Of a stretch of DNA of 64,000 nt, positions 28,214 through 36,782 are shown in pieces. The stretch is from Clostridium sp. AM49-4BH (GTDB taxonomy: Bacteria; Bacillota; Clostridia; Lachnospirales; Lachnospiraceae). The stretch lies in assembly GCF_003478335.1 (NCBI RefSeq), contig NZ_QUFB01000010.1, positions 1 through 64,000 on the forward strand, given 5' to 3'. Numbering within the stretch: the first letter of the stretch is position 1; every line of letters begins with the position of its first letter. Under the pieces are notes generated by a model, which worked only from the letters and a program-made list of their open reading frames with translations, did not search any database and was not told where the DNA came from. The translations under genes were made by a program, and so were the position numbers.

Positions 28214-29878
28214 CTACTGAATCTGTAAAATTGCTCCCTTATCTGCTGATGTAACCATCGACGCATAGCGTGCCAAATAACCACTCTTAACCTTCGGCTC
28301 TCTTGGCTGCCATTTTGCACGACGCTCTGCCAAAACTTCATCAGAGACTTTAACATTAATCGTATTTGCCGGGATATCAATTGCAATAATATCACCTTCT
28401 TCGACTAAAGCGATCGGACCGCCAACGGCTGCCTCTGGAGAAATATGTCCAATACTTGCTCCACGCGATGCACCGGAAAATCTTCCGTCTGTGATCAATG
28501 CTACACTAGAGCCAAGTCCCATACCAGCAATTGCAGAAGTCGGATTCAACATCTCACGCATTCCAGGACCACCCTTAGGTCCCTCATAGCGGATAACTAC
28601 TACGTCTCCAGCAACGATCTTGCCACCCTTGATAGCCGCAATAGCGTCTTCCTCGCATTCGAACACACGTGCCGGGCCTTCATGTACCATCATCTCCGGA
28701 ACTACTGCAGAACGTTTTACCACGCCGGAATCCGGTGCGATATTACCTCGCAGTACTGCAATTCCGCCAGTCTCGCTATATGGATTGTCAATCGGACGAA
28801 TAACTTCCGGATTGCGGTTGACACAATCTTTAATATTCTCCCCTACCGTCTTACAGGTAGCAGTAATAAGTTCTGTATTTAATAAGCCCTTCTTGCTCAG
28901 CTCATTCATAACAGCATAGACACCGCCTGCCTCGTTCAACTCTTCCATATAGGTATGTCCTGCCGGCGCTAAATGACACAAGTTCGGAGTCTTTGCACTG
29001 ATATGATTTGCGATATCTAAGTTAAGTTCTACGCCTGCTTCATGTGCGATCGCCGGAAGATGAAGCATTGTATTTGTAGAACATCCAAGTGCCATATCTA
29101 CAGTCAACGCATTCATAAATGCCTGCTCTGTCAAAATATCTCTTGGACGGATATTTTTCTCCAAAAGTTCCATGATCTTCATTCCTGCATGCTTTGCAAG
29201 CTTGATTCTCTGAGAATATACAGCCGGGATAGTACCATTACCCTGCAATCCCATACCGATCGCCTCTGTCAGACAATTCATACTGTTAGCGGTGTACATA
29301 CCGGAGCAGGAACCACATGTCGGACAAGCGTTGCAAACATAATCATTTACCTGTTCCTCTGTCATCTTACCTGCCGCATGAGCACCAACTGCCTCAAACA
29401 TAGAAGATAACGATGTCTTGTTGCCCTGAACATGACCGGCTAACATTGGTCCACCGCTGACAAAAATTGTTGGTATATTCAATCTTGCAGCTGCCATCAA
29501 CAGCCCCGGAACATTTTTATCGCAGTTTGGCACCATGACCAATGCATCAAACTGATGCGCCAGTGCCATACACTCTGTGGAATCACAGATCAGATCTCTT
29601 GTCACAAGAGAGTATTTCATACCGGTATGTCCCATCGCAATACCATCACACACAGCGATTGCCGGAAAAACAATTGGAGTACCACCAGCCATAGCAACAC
29701 CCATTTTAACGGCATCAACGATCTTATCAATATTCATATGTCCCGGTACGATCTCATTGTAAGAACTCACAATACCGATCAACGGCTTTTCCAATTCTTC
29801 TTCTGTAATTCCTAATGCATTAAACAACGATCTCTGAGGTGCTGTCTGCATTCCCTTCTTTACTGCATCACTTCTCAT
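28214..29878 (-). CDS. ilvD: Dihydroxy-acid dehydratase
   Basis: Fe-S dehydratase producing the 2-oxo acids for valine and isoleucine; about 554 residues. Conserved elements are [38 protein letters not shown] (cluster Cys), [19 protein letters not shown] (cluster Cys), [20 protein letters not shown] and [19 protein letters not shown] 29878 fits the usual MRSDAVKKG start; GTG 29887 is closer to the AAAGGA site and cannot be excluded. It lies between leuB and ilvB in one apparent operon. Confidence 0.96.
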   Translation of the reverse strand: MRSDAVKKGMQTAPQRSLFNALGITEEELEKPLIGIVSSYNEIVPGHMNIDKIVDAVKMGVAMAGGTPIVFPAIAVCDGIAMGHTGMKYSLVTRDLICDSTECMALAHQFDALVMVPNCDKNVPGLLMAAARLNIPTIFVSGGPMLAGHVQGNKTSLSSMFEAVGAHAAGKMTEEQVNDYVCNACPTCGSCSGMYTANSMNCLTEAIGMGLQGNGTIPAVYSQRIKLAKHAGMKIMELLEKNIRPRDILTEQAFMNALTVDMALGCSTNTMLHLPAIAHEAGVELNLDIANHISAKTPNLCHLAPAGHTYMEELNEAGGVYAVMNELSKKGLLNTELITATCKTVGENIKDCVNRNPEVIRPIDNPYSETGGIAVLRGNIAPDSGVVKRSAVVPEMMVHEGPARVFECEEDAIAAIKGGKIVAGDVVVIRYEGPKGGPGMREMLNPTSAIAGMGLGSSVALITDGRFSGASRGASIGHISPEAAVGGPIALVEEGDIIAIDIPANTINVKVSDEVLAERRAKWQPREPKVKSGYLARYASMVTSADKGAILQIQ

Positions 29879-29955
29879 AATAATCACTTATTCCTTTCCA
29901 GACCTGCCATTTGAATCTGCAGGCACCAATATCTACCTTGTGTATTTATGTTCTA

Positions 29956-31038
29956 TTAAATACGATCTGCGATCAGATCACCCATCTGTATTGTTCCGAC
30001 CTGCGTCTTTCCCTCGTCCATGATATCGATCGTACGATATCCGTCTTTAAGTACCTGCTTCACGGCATTCTCGATCGCATCGGCTTCTTTTTCCAGATCA
30101 AAGGAATAACGAAGCATCATCGCTGCAGATAAAATAGTTGCGATTGGATTCGCCTTATCTTGTCCTGCAATATCCGGTGCAGATCCATGACTCGGCTCGT
30201 ATAGACCTAACTTCGTTGCACCAAGGCTTGCAGAAGACAACATACCGATCGATCCGGTCACCATACTTGCCTCATCTGATAAAATATCACCAAACATATT
30301 CTCTGTAAGGATCACATCAAACTGCTTTGGATCACGCACAAGCTGCATCGCACAGTTATCTACTAACATATGAGTAAGTTCCACTTCCGGATAATCCTTT
30401 GCCACTTCCTCGACAACACTTCTCCACAAACGGGAAGAATCCAAAACATTCGCTTTATCCACGCTGCAAACCTTTTTACCACGCTTCATTGCGACATCAA
30501 ATCCCCATTTGGCGATACGACGTATTTCATTTTCATCATACGTCAACGTGTCGATCGCTTTCTTAACACCATTCTCTTCAACCGTCTTACGATCTCCAAA
30601 ATACAGACCGCCGGTAAGCTCACGCATTACCACAAAATCAAATCCACCCTCTGTCAGTTCCGGTTTCAACGGACATGCACCGCTAAGTTCATCAAACAAC
30701 ACAGCCGGACGAATATTAGCATATAATTCCAGTCCCTTACGAATCTTCAGTAATCCTGCCTCCGGTCGTTTATCCGGTGGAAGCTGATACCAATTAGACT
30801 GTCCGACGTTGCCGCCCACGGCACCTAACAACACGGAATCGCTTGCTTTCGCAGCTTCCAGTGTCTCCTCGGTCAACGGCTCTCCATAAGCATCAATGGA
30901 ACATCCACCCATTAACAGCTCCTGATATGTAAACTCATGACCATATTTCTGTCCAACCTTGTCTAATACCTTTCTTGCCTCTCTGACAATTTCCGGACCG
31001 ATACCATCACCAGGTATCACGGCTACCTTATAATTCAT
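29956..31038 (-). CDS. leuB: 3-isopropylmalate dehydrogenase
   Basis: NAD-dependent oxidative decarboxylation in leucine synthesis, 360 residues. It has [61 protein letters not shown], the catalytic Lys/Asp region [14 protein letters not shown], and the metal/NAD region [20 protein letters not shown] and [19 protein letters not shown]. The start at 31038 follows GGAGGTTCCA. First gene of leuB-ilvD-ilvB; leuA, leuC and leuD are not in this window. Confidence 0.97.
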   Translation of the reverse strand: MNYKVAVIPGDGIGPEIVREARKVLDKVGQKYGHEFTYQELLMGGCSIDAYGEPLTEETLEAAKASDSVLLGAVGGNVGQSNWYQLPPDKRPEAGLLKIRKGLELYANIRPAVLFDELSGACPLKPELTEGGFDFVVMRELTGGLYFGDRKTVEENGVKKAIDTLTYDENEIRRIAKWGFDVAMKRGKKVCSVDKANVLDSSRLWRSVVEEVAKDYPEVELTHMLVDNCAMQLVRDPKQFDVILTENMFGDILSDEASMVTGSIGMLSSASLGATKLGLYEPSHGSAPDIAGQDKANPIATILSAAMMLRYSFDLEKEADAIENAVKQVLKDGYRTIDIMDEGKTQVGTIQMGDLIADRI

Positions 31039-31132
31039 TGGAACCTCCATTCTGCGGTCTTTTCTCTGTACGCCATAAAGAACGCATTACCATCAAAATT
31101 TGCATTTTATAAAGAATCTTAAAACGCATCAC

Positions 31133-31166
31133 ATTATAGTTTATACAGAATCACTTTTTGTGTCAA
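31133..31166 (-). promoter_or_regulatory. Probable promoter of leuB-ilvD-ilvB
   Basis: Minus strand: consensus -35 TTGACA at 31161-31166. Possible -10 boxes are TATAAA (31140-31145, spacing 15) and TATAAT (31133-31138, spacing 22). Neither spacing is ideal, but the AT-rich context and position fit. No T-box features were found in the roughly 90-nt leader. Confidence 0.5.
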
Positions 31167-31212
31167 GTGTTGGGTGATGCAAACTTATTTCGTTATGCTC
31201 CTCATGCAATAG

Positions 31213-31865
31213 TTAATCCGTCGATTTGCATAGTGCGATCAATCTGCTTGTTCCAAGGCGGTCAGCCCCAGCCTTAAGAAACGCTCTGCATCTTCTAACG
31301 ATGAGATTCCTCCTGCAGCCTTGACTTTCACTGAATCTCCTACATATTTTTGCAACAGTGCCACATCTTCAAACGTAGCCCCTCCGGTCGAAAATCCGGT
31401 TGAAGTCTTAATATAATCCGCCCCTGCCTTTGTAACGATCTCACACATTTTGAGCTTTTCCTCTTTGGTCAAAAGACAAGTCTCAATGATGACTTTTAAG
31501 ACTTTCCCCTCGCAGGCTGCCCGTATTTCTTTCACTTCCTGCAGTACCTCTTCAAAGCGGTCATCCTTCACACGATTGATATTGATCACCATATCAATTT
31601 CATCCGCACCATCTTCCACTGCCTCTTTCGTCTCTGCCACTTTCGCAGCTGTTGTCTGATAGCCATTTGGAAAACCGATCACCGTACAGATCTTCAAGCG
31701 GTCTTCGACATAATCACGTGCCTCTTTGACATAACAAGGTGGAATACACACACTTGCCACATGATACTGCATTCCCTCATCGCAAAGTGTCTTGATCTGC
31801 TCCCATGTAGCATCCTGTTTTAATAATGTATGATCTAAATGCTGCAATATCTTTTTCTTATCCAT
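31213..31865 (-). CDS. deoC: Deoxyribose-phosphate aldolase, apparent one-base deletion near the C-terminus
   Basis: Class I aldolase splitting deoxyribose 5-phosphate in nucleoside salvage. The start MDKKKILQHLDHTLL at 31865 has GGGAGG upstream. The Schiff-base Lys lies in KVKAAGGISS, with the other active-site Lys in ADYIKTSTGFSTGGAT. The frame as given ends at 31239 after AERFLRLG, but one base forward the family C-terminus ADRLGTSRLIAL continues to a TAA at 31213. A missing G in the run at 31266-31269 explains this. It begins 17 bp after dut. Confidence 0.9.
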
Positions 31866-31882
31866 AATGTCCTCCCTACTCG

Positions 31883-32317
31883 TTATTGTTTTCCGGTAGT
31901 TCCAAAGCCGCCTCTGTCTTTGCCCTCCAAATGTTCTACTTCCTCGAATAAGATTTCCGGCTGATTTTTCATTATACGAAACTGGCAGATCCTGTCGTTT
32001 ACATGAATCTGTGTATCGCGCATTGCAATGACCGGCATACGCCACATATCGTTATCTCCGCAGTAAGATCCGTCTACCACACCACAATGATTTGCCTGTA
32101 TCACGCCAAAATTTTTATAGGTGCTGCTGCGCGGTACGATATGTGCCTCATATCCTTTGGGAAGTTCCATTGCCACACCAAGTGGCACCAAAGCAAACTC
32201 ACCCTGTTTTAATGTAACTTCTTCAGAAGCTCGCAGATCGATCCAATCACTTTTCCCATCGATATAAGCAAGTTTATCGATCTTGTCCGTAAAATATTTA
32301 ATCTTGATCTGTTCCAT
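31883..32317 (-). CDS. dut: dUTP diphosphatase
   Basis: Trimeric dUTPase (144 residues) that hydrolyses dUTP to dUMP, keeping uracil out of DNA. Motifs 1-5 can be followed: [49 protein letters not shown] and the C-terminal GGFGTTGK that closes over the active site. Upstream of deoC on the same strand, so both deal with deoxynucleotide metabolism. Confidence 0.94.
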   Translation of the reverse strand: MEQIKIKYFTDKIDKLAYIDGKSDWIDLRASEEVTLKQGEFALVPLGVAMELPKGYEAHIVPRSSTYKNFGVIQANHCGVVDGSYCGDNDMWRMPVIAMRDTQIHVNDRICQFRIMKNQPEILFEEVEHLEGKDRGGFGTTGKQ

Positions 32318-32469
32318 GTTAATCCTCTTTTCTGTTTACAGATGTCCGCGCAGACCATTTTGCCAAATTCGCAGGTTATCTGCAATTCCGTAGTTTTTAA
32401 TACTGTTTGTGCCGCAATTGCAGCATTTCTACCAACTATATCATACTGAAAATATTATTTCAATCTTTC

Positions 32470-32497
32470 ACTCCTGACTGACAAGAGGCATACAATA
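32470..32497 (+). promoter_or_regulatory. Sigma-K-like promoter before the interrupted sleC-like gene
   Basis: AC (32470-32471), 17 bp, then CATACAATA (32489-32497) matches the late mother-cell consensus AC-N17-CATANNNTA. It lies 48 bp before the ATG. The dpaA promoter in this window has the same geometry. A TGTGATT/AATCACA hairpin follows in the leader. Confidence 0.6.
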
Positions 32498-32544
32498 ATC
32501 CAAAACTATGTGTGATTTTTAAAGAATCACAGAAATGAGGTTCT

Positions 32545-33040
32545 ATGTCTCACGATCTATATGCAGCAAAAGATATGCCGGATAAAGGTTTTTTTCAGGC
32601 AAATATCACATCTCGCCGAACCTCCAGACCGATTGCCGGAGCCAAGATACAGATCCGTAATATCAATGATGCAAACGATATAATTGAAGAAACCGAAACA
32701 AACAGTGCCGGCAAAAGTGATCTGATCACTCTGCCCGCACCGCCATTGGAGTATAGCATGATGCCGGGTACTGATCGCCCATATTCTACGTATTCGATCC
32801 AAATAACTGCTCCAAATTTTGAACCGGTAGAAATCAGCGGTGCTGAAATCTTATCCGGACAGACCGCTTTACAAAATACAACTCTGATCCCAACCCCCAA
32901 CACACCGGAAGCCAACAAAGAACTGTTTGTAATACCGCCTCATACGCTATACGAAAAATACCCGCCAAAAATTCCCGAAGAGGAAATCAAAACAGTAGAA
33001 GAAACCGGTGAAATTGTACTAAGCCGTGTCGTTATCCCCG
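32545..33040 (+). CDS. sleC: SleC-like spore cortex-lytic enzyme, N-terminal segment (interrupted gene, part 1)
   Basis: The first 165 codons plus one base of a cortex-lytic enzyme. Residues 15-110 form a carboxypeptidase-regulatory-like beta sandwich: GFFQANITSRRTSRPIAGAKI, LPAPPLEYSM, RPYSTYSIQI and VEISGAEILSGQTALQN. Then come IPPHTLYEKYPPKIPEEE and IVLSRVVIP, the usual SleC propeptide order. ATG 32545 follows TGAGG. At 33040 family similarity stops; the frame runs on for 21 unrelated codons inside the inserted element to a stop at 33102. Part 2 at 38229 restores the protein. SleC degrades cortex peptidoglycan on germination, so the gene as read cannot make an active enzyme. Confidence 0.88.
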
Positions 33041-33813
33041 CTGGTGTTCGAACAACATGCAATATGCTTATGGTTCCAAACACCTCGTACCATCGCCCCT
33101 GACCATTTATCTGTTGTCTGATCCTGCGGTATTCTTAAATTTCCGGTGCGACGATATATCTCCGGTGTCGCTATGTGATCCTCATTGAGTTTATTTGCAA
33201 TCTGCACGGAAGATTGTCCCGCTCTTCTCATATTCTGTATGTTTGTTAAAACAGAAAACGTCTGATCAGGTTCTAATACTCTCTTGCCATTCCGGTAACA
33301 GATCCGATATCCATATGGAGCCTTGGCACCGATAAAATTTCCTTGTTCCCTTTGCTGACGTTTCGCCAGCCGTACCTTGTATCCGGTATCTACTGCATAC
33401 CATTCATTTAATAAATTTTTCAATCCAACGATAAGCATCTGTTCCGTAAGTCTTGCACTGTCATAATGATCCGTCACGGTAATCACCCGCACATTATTTG
33501 CCGGGAAGAAGTATTCCAGATACCATCCCAATTGCAGATGTTCTCTCCCCAGTCTGGACAGATCCTTTGCAATAACTGCATCTAACAATCCCAAACGACA
33601 ATCCTCTATCATCTGCTGAAATTCCGGTCTTTGAAAGTTTGTTCCACTGTACCCATAGTCCACATAAACCTTTCGTTGTTGACATTCGGTATGTTGATCC
33701 AAATATTGACCAACCAGTAACAATTGATTCTCGATTGACATTTCCTCTCTCTCCGTATTTCGAACGGAAAGCCTTGCATAAATTCCTATACGCTGACACA
33801 ATATATTATTCAT
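33019..33813 (-). CDS. Serine recombinase A, proximal to the left junction
   Basis: Recombinase of 264 residues. The resolvase-type catalytic domain (about 8-145) has the nucleophilic Ser in YARLSVRN, plus DYGYSGTNFQRPEF and AKDLSRLGREH. The recombinase domain follows (NFIGAKAPYGYRI, AGQSSVQIANKLN, EIYRRTG) and ends abruptly after VRGVWNHKHI. There is no zinc ribbon or coiled coil, so it is much shorter than the usual 450-550 residues. The ATG overlaps the upstream recombinase stop (ATGA), implying coupling. The last codons lie beyond the junction in sleC sequence; in the excised circle the frame would instead continue across the joint to a TAA at 38172-38174, adding about 18 other residues. 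Confidence 0.9.
   Translation of the reverse strand: MNNILCQRIGIYARLSVRNTEREEMSIENQLLLVGQYLDQHTECQQRKVYVDYGYSGTNFQRPEFQQMIEDCRLGLLDAVIAKDLSRLGREHLQLGWYLEYFFPANNVRVITVTDHYDSARLTEQMLIVGLKNLLNEWYAVDTGYKVRLAKRQQREQGNFIGAKAPYGYRICYRNGKRVLEPDQTFSVLTNIQNMRRAGQSSVQIANKLNEDHIATPEIYRRTGNLRIPQDQTTDKWSGAMVRGVWNHKHIACCSNTSGDNDTA
33031..33052. other. Left recombination junction (attL)
   Basis: Gene sequence ending ATCCCCG (to 33040) meets element sequence containing TGGTGTTCGAA (33042-33052). That 11-mer is the inverted partner, with one mismatch, of TTCGAACTCCA at the other end (38211-38221). CCCCG is common to both junctions. Confidence 0.8.
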
Positions 33814-35003
33814 CTGCTCTGACACTTCCAAAATAAAGATTCTTCAATGATCGGCGGCACCGCCTTATCCGTACTGATCCATTCTTCAGGTGGCACTTTA
33901 CATCTCTGTGCCAGTTTATAGTTGATCTTTCTCGTTTTTCCCTGTTGAAGGATCCCAATATATATTTGATTTTTCAAAATACGTCGAACTGCGACCGGCG
34001 ACCATAGGAGCACTTTTTGTATGTCCGTATTATCGGACAGGCAAGATTGACCACTTGTTTCATTTACGTCCTTATTGTTAGTCATATTCGATAAACTATT
34101 TTGTTTTCTTCTGTCCACGAAACCGGACTTATAAGACTGCCCGCTTATCTTCTTATATACGTACGGCGATGGGATCAATAAAACATTCAAAAACGCACAA
34201 ATCTTTTCCGCGGAATGCCCTGCATTTTTCCAATGAAATATCTTTTGTACAACATCTGCCGTCTGCCTATCGACAACTAATTTGTGCTTATTGATCATCG
34301 CTTTTTGATAACCGTACGGTGCAAAAGCACCTACGTAATCTCCCTGCCTGCGTCTGGCCTCCTGACTGTTTTTGACCTTTCTGGAAATATCTCTGCAATA
34401 AGCATCATTCATCAAATTGAGGATTGGAAGCAACAACGCCTTTTCACCAAACAAAGCACTAGCACTATCGTAATGGTCCGCCACCGCAATAAAACGTATC
34501 CCCCACTGCGGGAACCACTTTTTCAAATACCATCCGGTCTGTATATACTCTCGTCCGAAACGAGATAGATCCTTGACAAGAATGCAATCTACCTTTCCCT
34601 CTCTCGCAGCCTGCAGCATTCGCTGCAACGCCGGCCTTTCAAAACTGCTTCCGCTATACCCATCGTCAACCCATTCGCCTGTAAAACAAAGCTCCGGTCT
34701 TGCCGCAATATAGTCCATCAACAGTACGCGCTGATTTCTGATGCTGTTACTCTCAATGGCGGTTCCCTCATCTTCTCTGGATAGTCTTAGATAAATGGCA
34801 CATCTCCAAATTTCCTGTTGTCTTTCGGCGATGCGGCTCTGCCATAATATCTCTCGTTCATGCCCATCATCTGTCCCTGTATACGGACACGATAAAGCAG
34901 AAGGATCCGTCTCTCTTCCCGATACGGACCCTCCTGCTGATATTTCGTCGTAATGTACCACTCTAACTGTTCCATGCTTCACTGATAACCTGCTTTCGCA
35001 CAT
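33810..35003 (-). CDS. Serine recombinase B
   Basis: Second resolvase/integrase-family recombinase. Catalytic domain: IYLRLSREDEG (nucleophilic Ser), DDGYSGSSFERPALQRML, VKDLSRFGREYIQTGWYLKKWFP (catalytic Arg), FIAVADHYDS. Recombinase domain: ISRKVKNSQEARRRQGDYVGAFAPYGYQK, SAEKICAFLN, SPVAVRRILKNQIYIGILQQGKTR; it stops soon after, at FWKCQSR, with no zinc ribbon. The N-terminus is uncertain. The frame is open from 35003 but its first 65 residues do not look like the family, and an overlapping frame (34787-34975) does look coding; a missing base near 34808 would join that frame to FWRCAIYLRLS. It lies upstream of recombinase A and overlaps it by ATGA. Confidence 0.88.
   Translation of the reverse strand: MCESRLSVKHGTVRVVHYDEISAGGSVSGRETDPSALSCPYTGTDDGHEREILWQSRIAERQQEIWRCAIYLRLSREDEGTAIESNSIRNQRVLLMDYIAARPELCFTGEWVDDGYSGSSFERPALQRMLQAAREGKVDCILVKDLSRFGREYIQTGWYLKKWFPQWGIRFIAVADHYDSASALFGEKALLLPILNLMNDAYCRDISRKVKNSQEARRRQGDYVGAFAPYGYQKAMINKHKLVVDRQTADVVQKIFHWKNAGHSAEKICAFLNVLLIPSPYVYKKISGQSYKSGFVDRRKQNSLSNMTNNKDVNETSGQSCLSDNTDIQKVLLWSPVAVRRILKNQIYIGILQQGKTRKINYKLAQRCKVPPEEWISTDKAVPPIIEESLFWKCQSR
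34787..34975 (-). CDS. Possible small ORF or true N-terminus of serine recombinase B
   Basis: A 62-codon frame starting MEQLEWYITTKYQQEGPY, helical and charged, overlapping the recombinase B frame by one base of phase. Its end (SPKDNRKFG) falls exactly where recombinase B family similarity begins. It is either a small gene ahead of the recombinase or, with one base missing in AAATTT (34808-34813), its N-terminal extension. No family was recognised and the ribosome binding site is weak. Confidence 0.4.
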   Translation of the reverse strand: MEQLEWYITTKYQQEGPYREERRILLLYRVRIQGQMMGMNERYYGRAASPKDNRKFGDVPFI

Positions 35004-35071
35004 AGCCGATTCATTTTCTAACTAAAATAATGCCGGCTGCAGTTTCTGAACTGCCATGCTTTTTTTACAGT

Positions 35072-36022
35072 CTATTCATCACTTTCTGCACGCATTCCCT
35101 CTAAAAACTTTTGTACTTCCTCCCACGCCGTTGCCGATTCCGGTATTTGTGACAATCCCATCTGAAATACATGAAACATTCCGGCATAGCACTGTGCCGT
35201 TGCCCGACCACCGCATTGCTGTACCTTCTGTGCAGCGCACTCGCCATCACTTCGCAGCATTTCAATCTCACCTACCTGTATCAACATAGGCGGCAGGCCG
35301 GAAAAATCCCCAAACAACGGCGACAGATATGGATCTTTCGGATCATGATCATCTCGATAATCTCCTCGATAGATCATACTTTCTTTCGTCCCGCCAAACA
35401 TCGGATCTTTGTCATAATTGTCCGTGTAGGAACCCCCGGACGCTGTCATGTCCAACCAGGGGGACATCAATACAAGCTTGGCCGGCATTGGTCTGTCATG
35501 TTCACGCAGCCACATGCAGAGTGCTACCGCAAGACCACCTCCCGCAGAATCGCCCGCTACAAAGATTTGATCTCCCGTATAACCCATATCCAAAATCATT
35601 TCATAAGATGCAATGGCATCTAGCAGCGCCGATGGATGAGTATGTTCCGGTGCCACCCGGTAATCCGTACTAAACACCTTCATTCCACCGCACATCATTG
35701 CATATTTATAAGCAAAACTTCGATAAATATTGCGCAATGGATTCACATATCCCCCACCGTGCAATTGGAGCAATGCGTATTTGCCGGGAATCGGAGGCTG
35801 CACCACCTCAATCGTGCAATTTGCAAGCTTTTTCCGTTCCCAAAGCACATCCTCCGGCTTACGCCATAACGGTTCCTTATCAACCAGATGCCGCTGCAAC
35901 TCTCCCATCTTGATCTTCGGTCCGATCAAACGGTTTCCTGCCGCCAGCCGAATACATTCTTTTACTAACTTTGCCTGAAACTCTGCTCTTGCACACGCTA
36001 CCTCCATATACTTTATCCCCAT
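35072..36022 (-). CDS. Alpha/beta hydrolase, hormone-sensitive-lipase-type esterase (element cargo)
   Basis: Cytoplasmic carboxylesterase-like enzyme of about 312-317 residues. The HSL-family oxyanion motif HGGGYVNPLRN, the nucleophile elbow VAGDSAGGGLAVALC, the acid region LIQVGEIEMLRSDGE and the His in GMFHVFQMG are all present. DYRVAPEHTHPSALLDA is also diagnostic. Substrate unknown. Start candidates are 36022 and 36007; the latter has GGGGA nearby. It sits between the membrane protein and recombinase B inside the element, on the same strand. A weak hairpin (GCAGTT/AACTGC) lies just after it. Confidence 0.88.
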   Translation of the reverse strand: MGIKYMEVACARAEFQAKLVKECIRLAAGNRLIGPKIKMGELQRHLVDKEPLWRKPEDVLWERKKLANCTIEVVQPPIPGKYALLQLHGGGYVNPLRNIYRSFAYKYAMMCGGMKVFSTDYRVAPEHTHPSALLDAIASYEMILDMGYTGDQIFVAGDSAGGGLAVALCMWLREHDRPMPAKLVLMSPWLDMTASGGSYTDNYDKDPMFGGTKESMIYRGDYRDDHDPKDPYLSPLFGDFSGLPPMLIQVGEIEMLRSDGECAAQKVQQCGGRATAQCYAGMFHVFQMGLSQIPESATAWEEVQKFLEGMRAESDE

Positions 36023-36107
36023 CCGGGAATCATAATCTTTCCACTTTAACCGTAAATTGTCACTGCTTTATCCTAACACCACCCATACGCAGATCGTTTC
36101 GCATCCT

Positions 36108-36782
36108 TTATATATAAAAACGCCTTCGCAGCTCACTCTTCGCCTTGCGGGAACCGGCAAGTACCGCAACACCAAACAACACAAGGGTAACTAACAGTAC
36201 GATCCAAGCAAGCAGCGGATTTCCTTCTTTGGCAAAAATACCAATGCAAAGATTGATCACTGCTAACGCAATAGCATACACCTGTGTCGTCAGATAACTC
36301 GTCCAATTAGTGCGATTAATCAGCATTCCTCCACCCAAAAACAGATCCAGCACTAATATGCTGCATGACATACCATACTGTACTGACCAGCCATGAAAAC
36401 CAAGCCCTGCATCTAATGAGAGCAAAAATAAAATCGTTGCAAATGTCTGAATAAACAGCTTGCGAATATGGCTTTTATTCCATGCTGTAAGATAGTGCAT
36501 CGAAAAAATTCCATACGCAAAAACCACTGCTGTCACAAAAGACCAGCGATGTCCCGCATCCAAATAATAATTCAACACAAAGAGTAACACCTGTATTAAG
36601 ATCAAAGCAAACGTAAAGGACCATACGATACGCTTTGCCATACGCGTTTTGTGGAATATTGCCGGATACATATTAACCAATACATTGTCAGATTCTTTGG
36701 TCAACACCCGGCCACAAAACAAACAGGTTTTTGCATTATCCGCAATCCTAAGACGACAATTTTTACATATTCGATCACTCAT
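36108..36782 (-). CDS. Membrane protein with N-terminal zinc-ribbon-like motif (element cargo)
   Basis: 224 residues. It starts MSDRICKNCRLRIADNAKTCLFCGR, with two CxxC pairs suggesting a small zinc ribbon. About six hydrophobic segments follow between residues 50 and 215 (WSFTFALILIQVLLFVL, FVTAVVFAYGIFSMHYL and others), ending in a basic tail. It resembles DUF6320-type proteins seen beside acyltransferase genes in Clostridia, but that assignment is from memory of the domain layout and is tentative. Its start overlaps the end of the condensation-domain gene by 8 bp and is preceded by GGGGTG, so coupling is likely. Confidence 0.6.
   Translation of the reverse strand: MSDRICKNCRLRIADNAKTCLFCGRVLTKESDNVLVNMYPAIFHKTRMAKRIVWSFTFALILIQVLLFVLNYYLDAGHRWSFVTAVVFAYGIFSMHYLTAWNKSHIRKLFIQTFATILFLLSLDAGLGFHGWSVQYGMSCSILVLDLFLGGGMLINRTNWTSYLTTQVYAIALAVINLCIGIFAKEGNPLLAWIVLLVTLVLFGVAVLAGSRKAKSELRRRFYI

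Noticed and set aside
31039..31238. T-box or leader-peptide attenuator before leuB-ilvD-ilvB
   Set aside because: The leader is too short, has no T-box sequence and no run of Leu, Val or Ile codons before a terminator.
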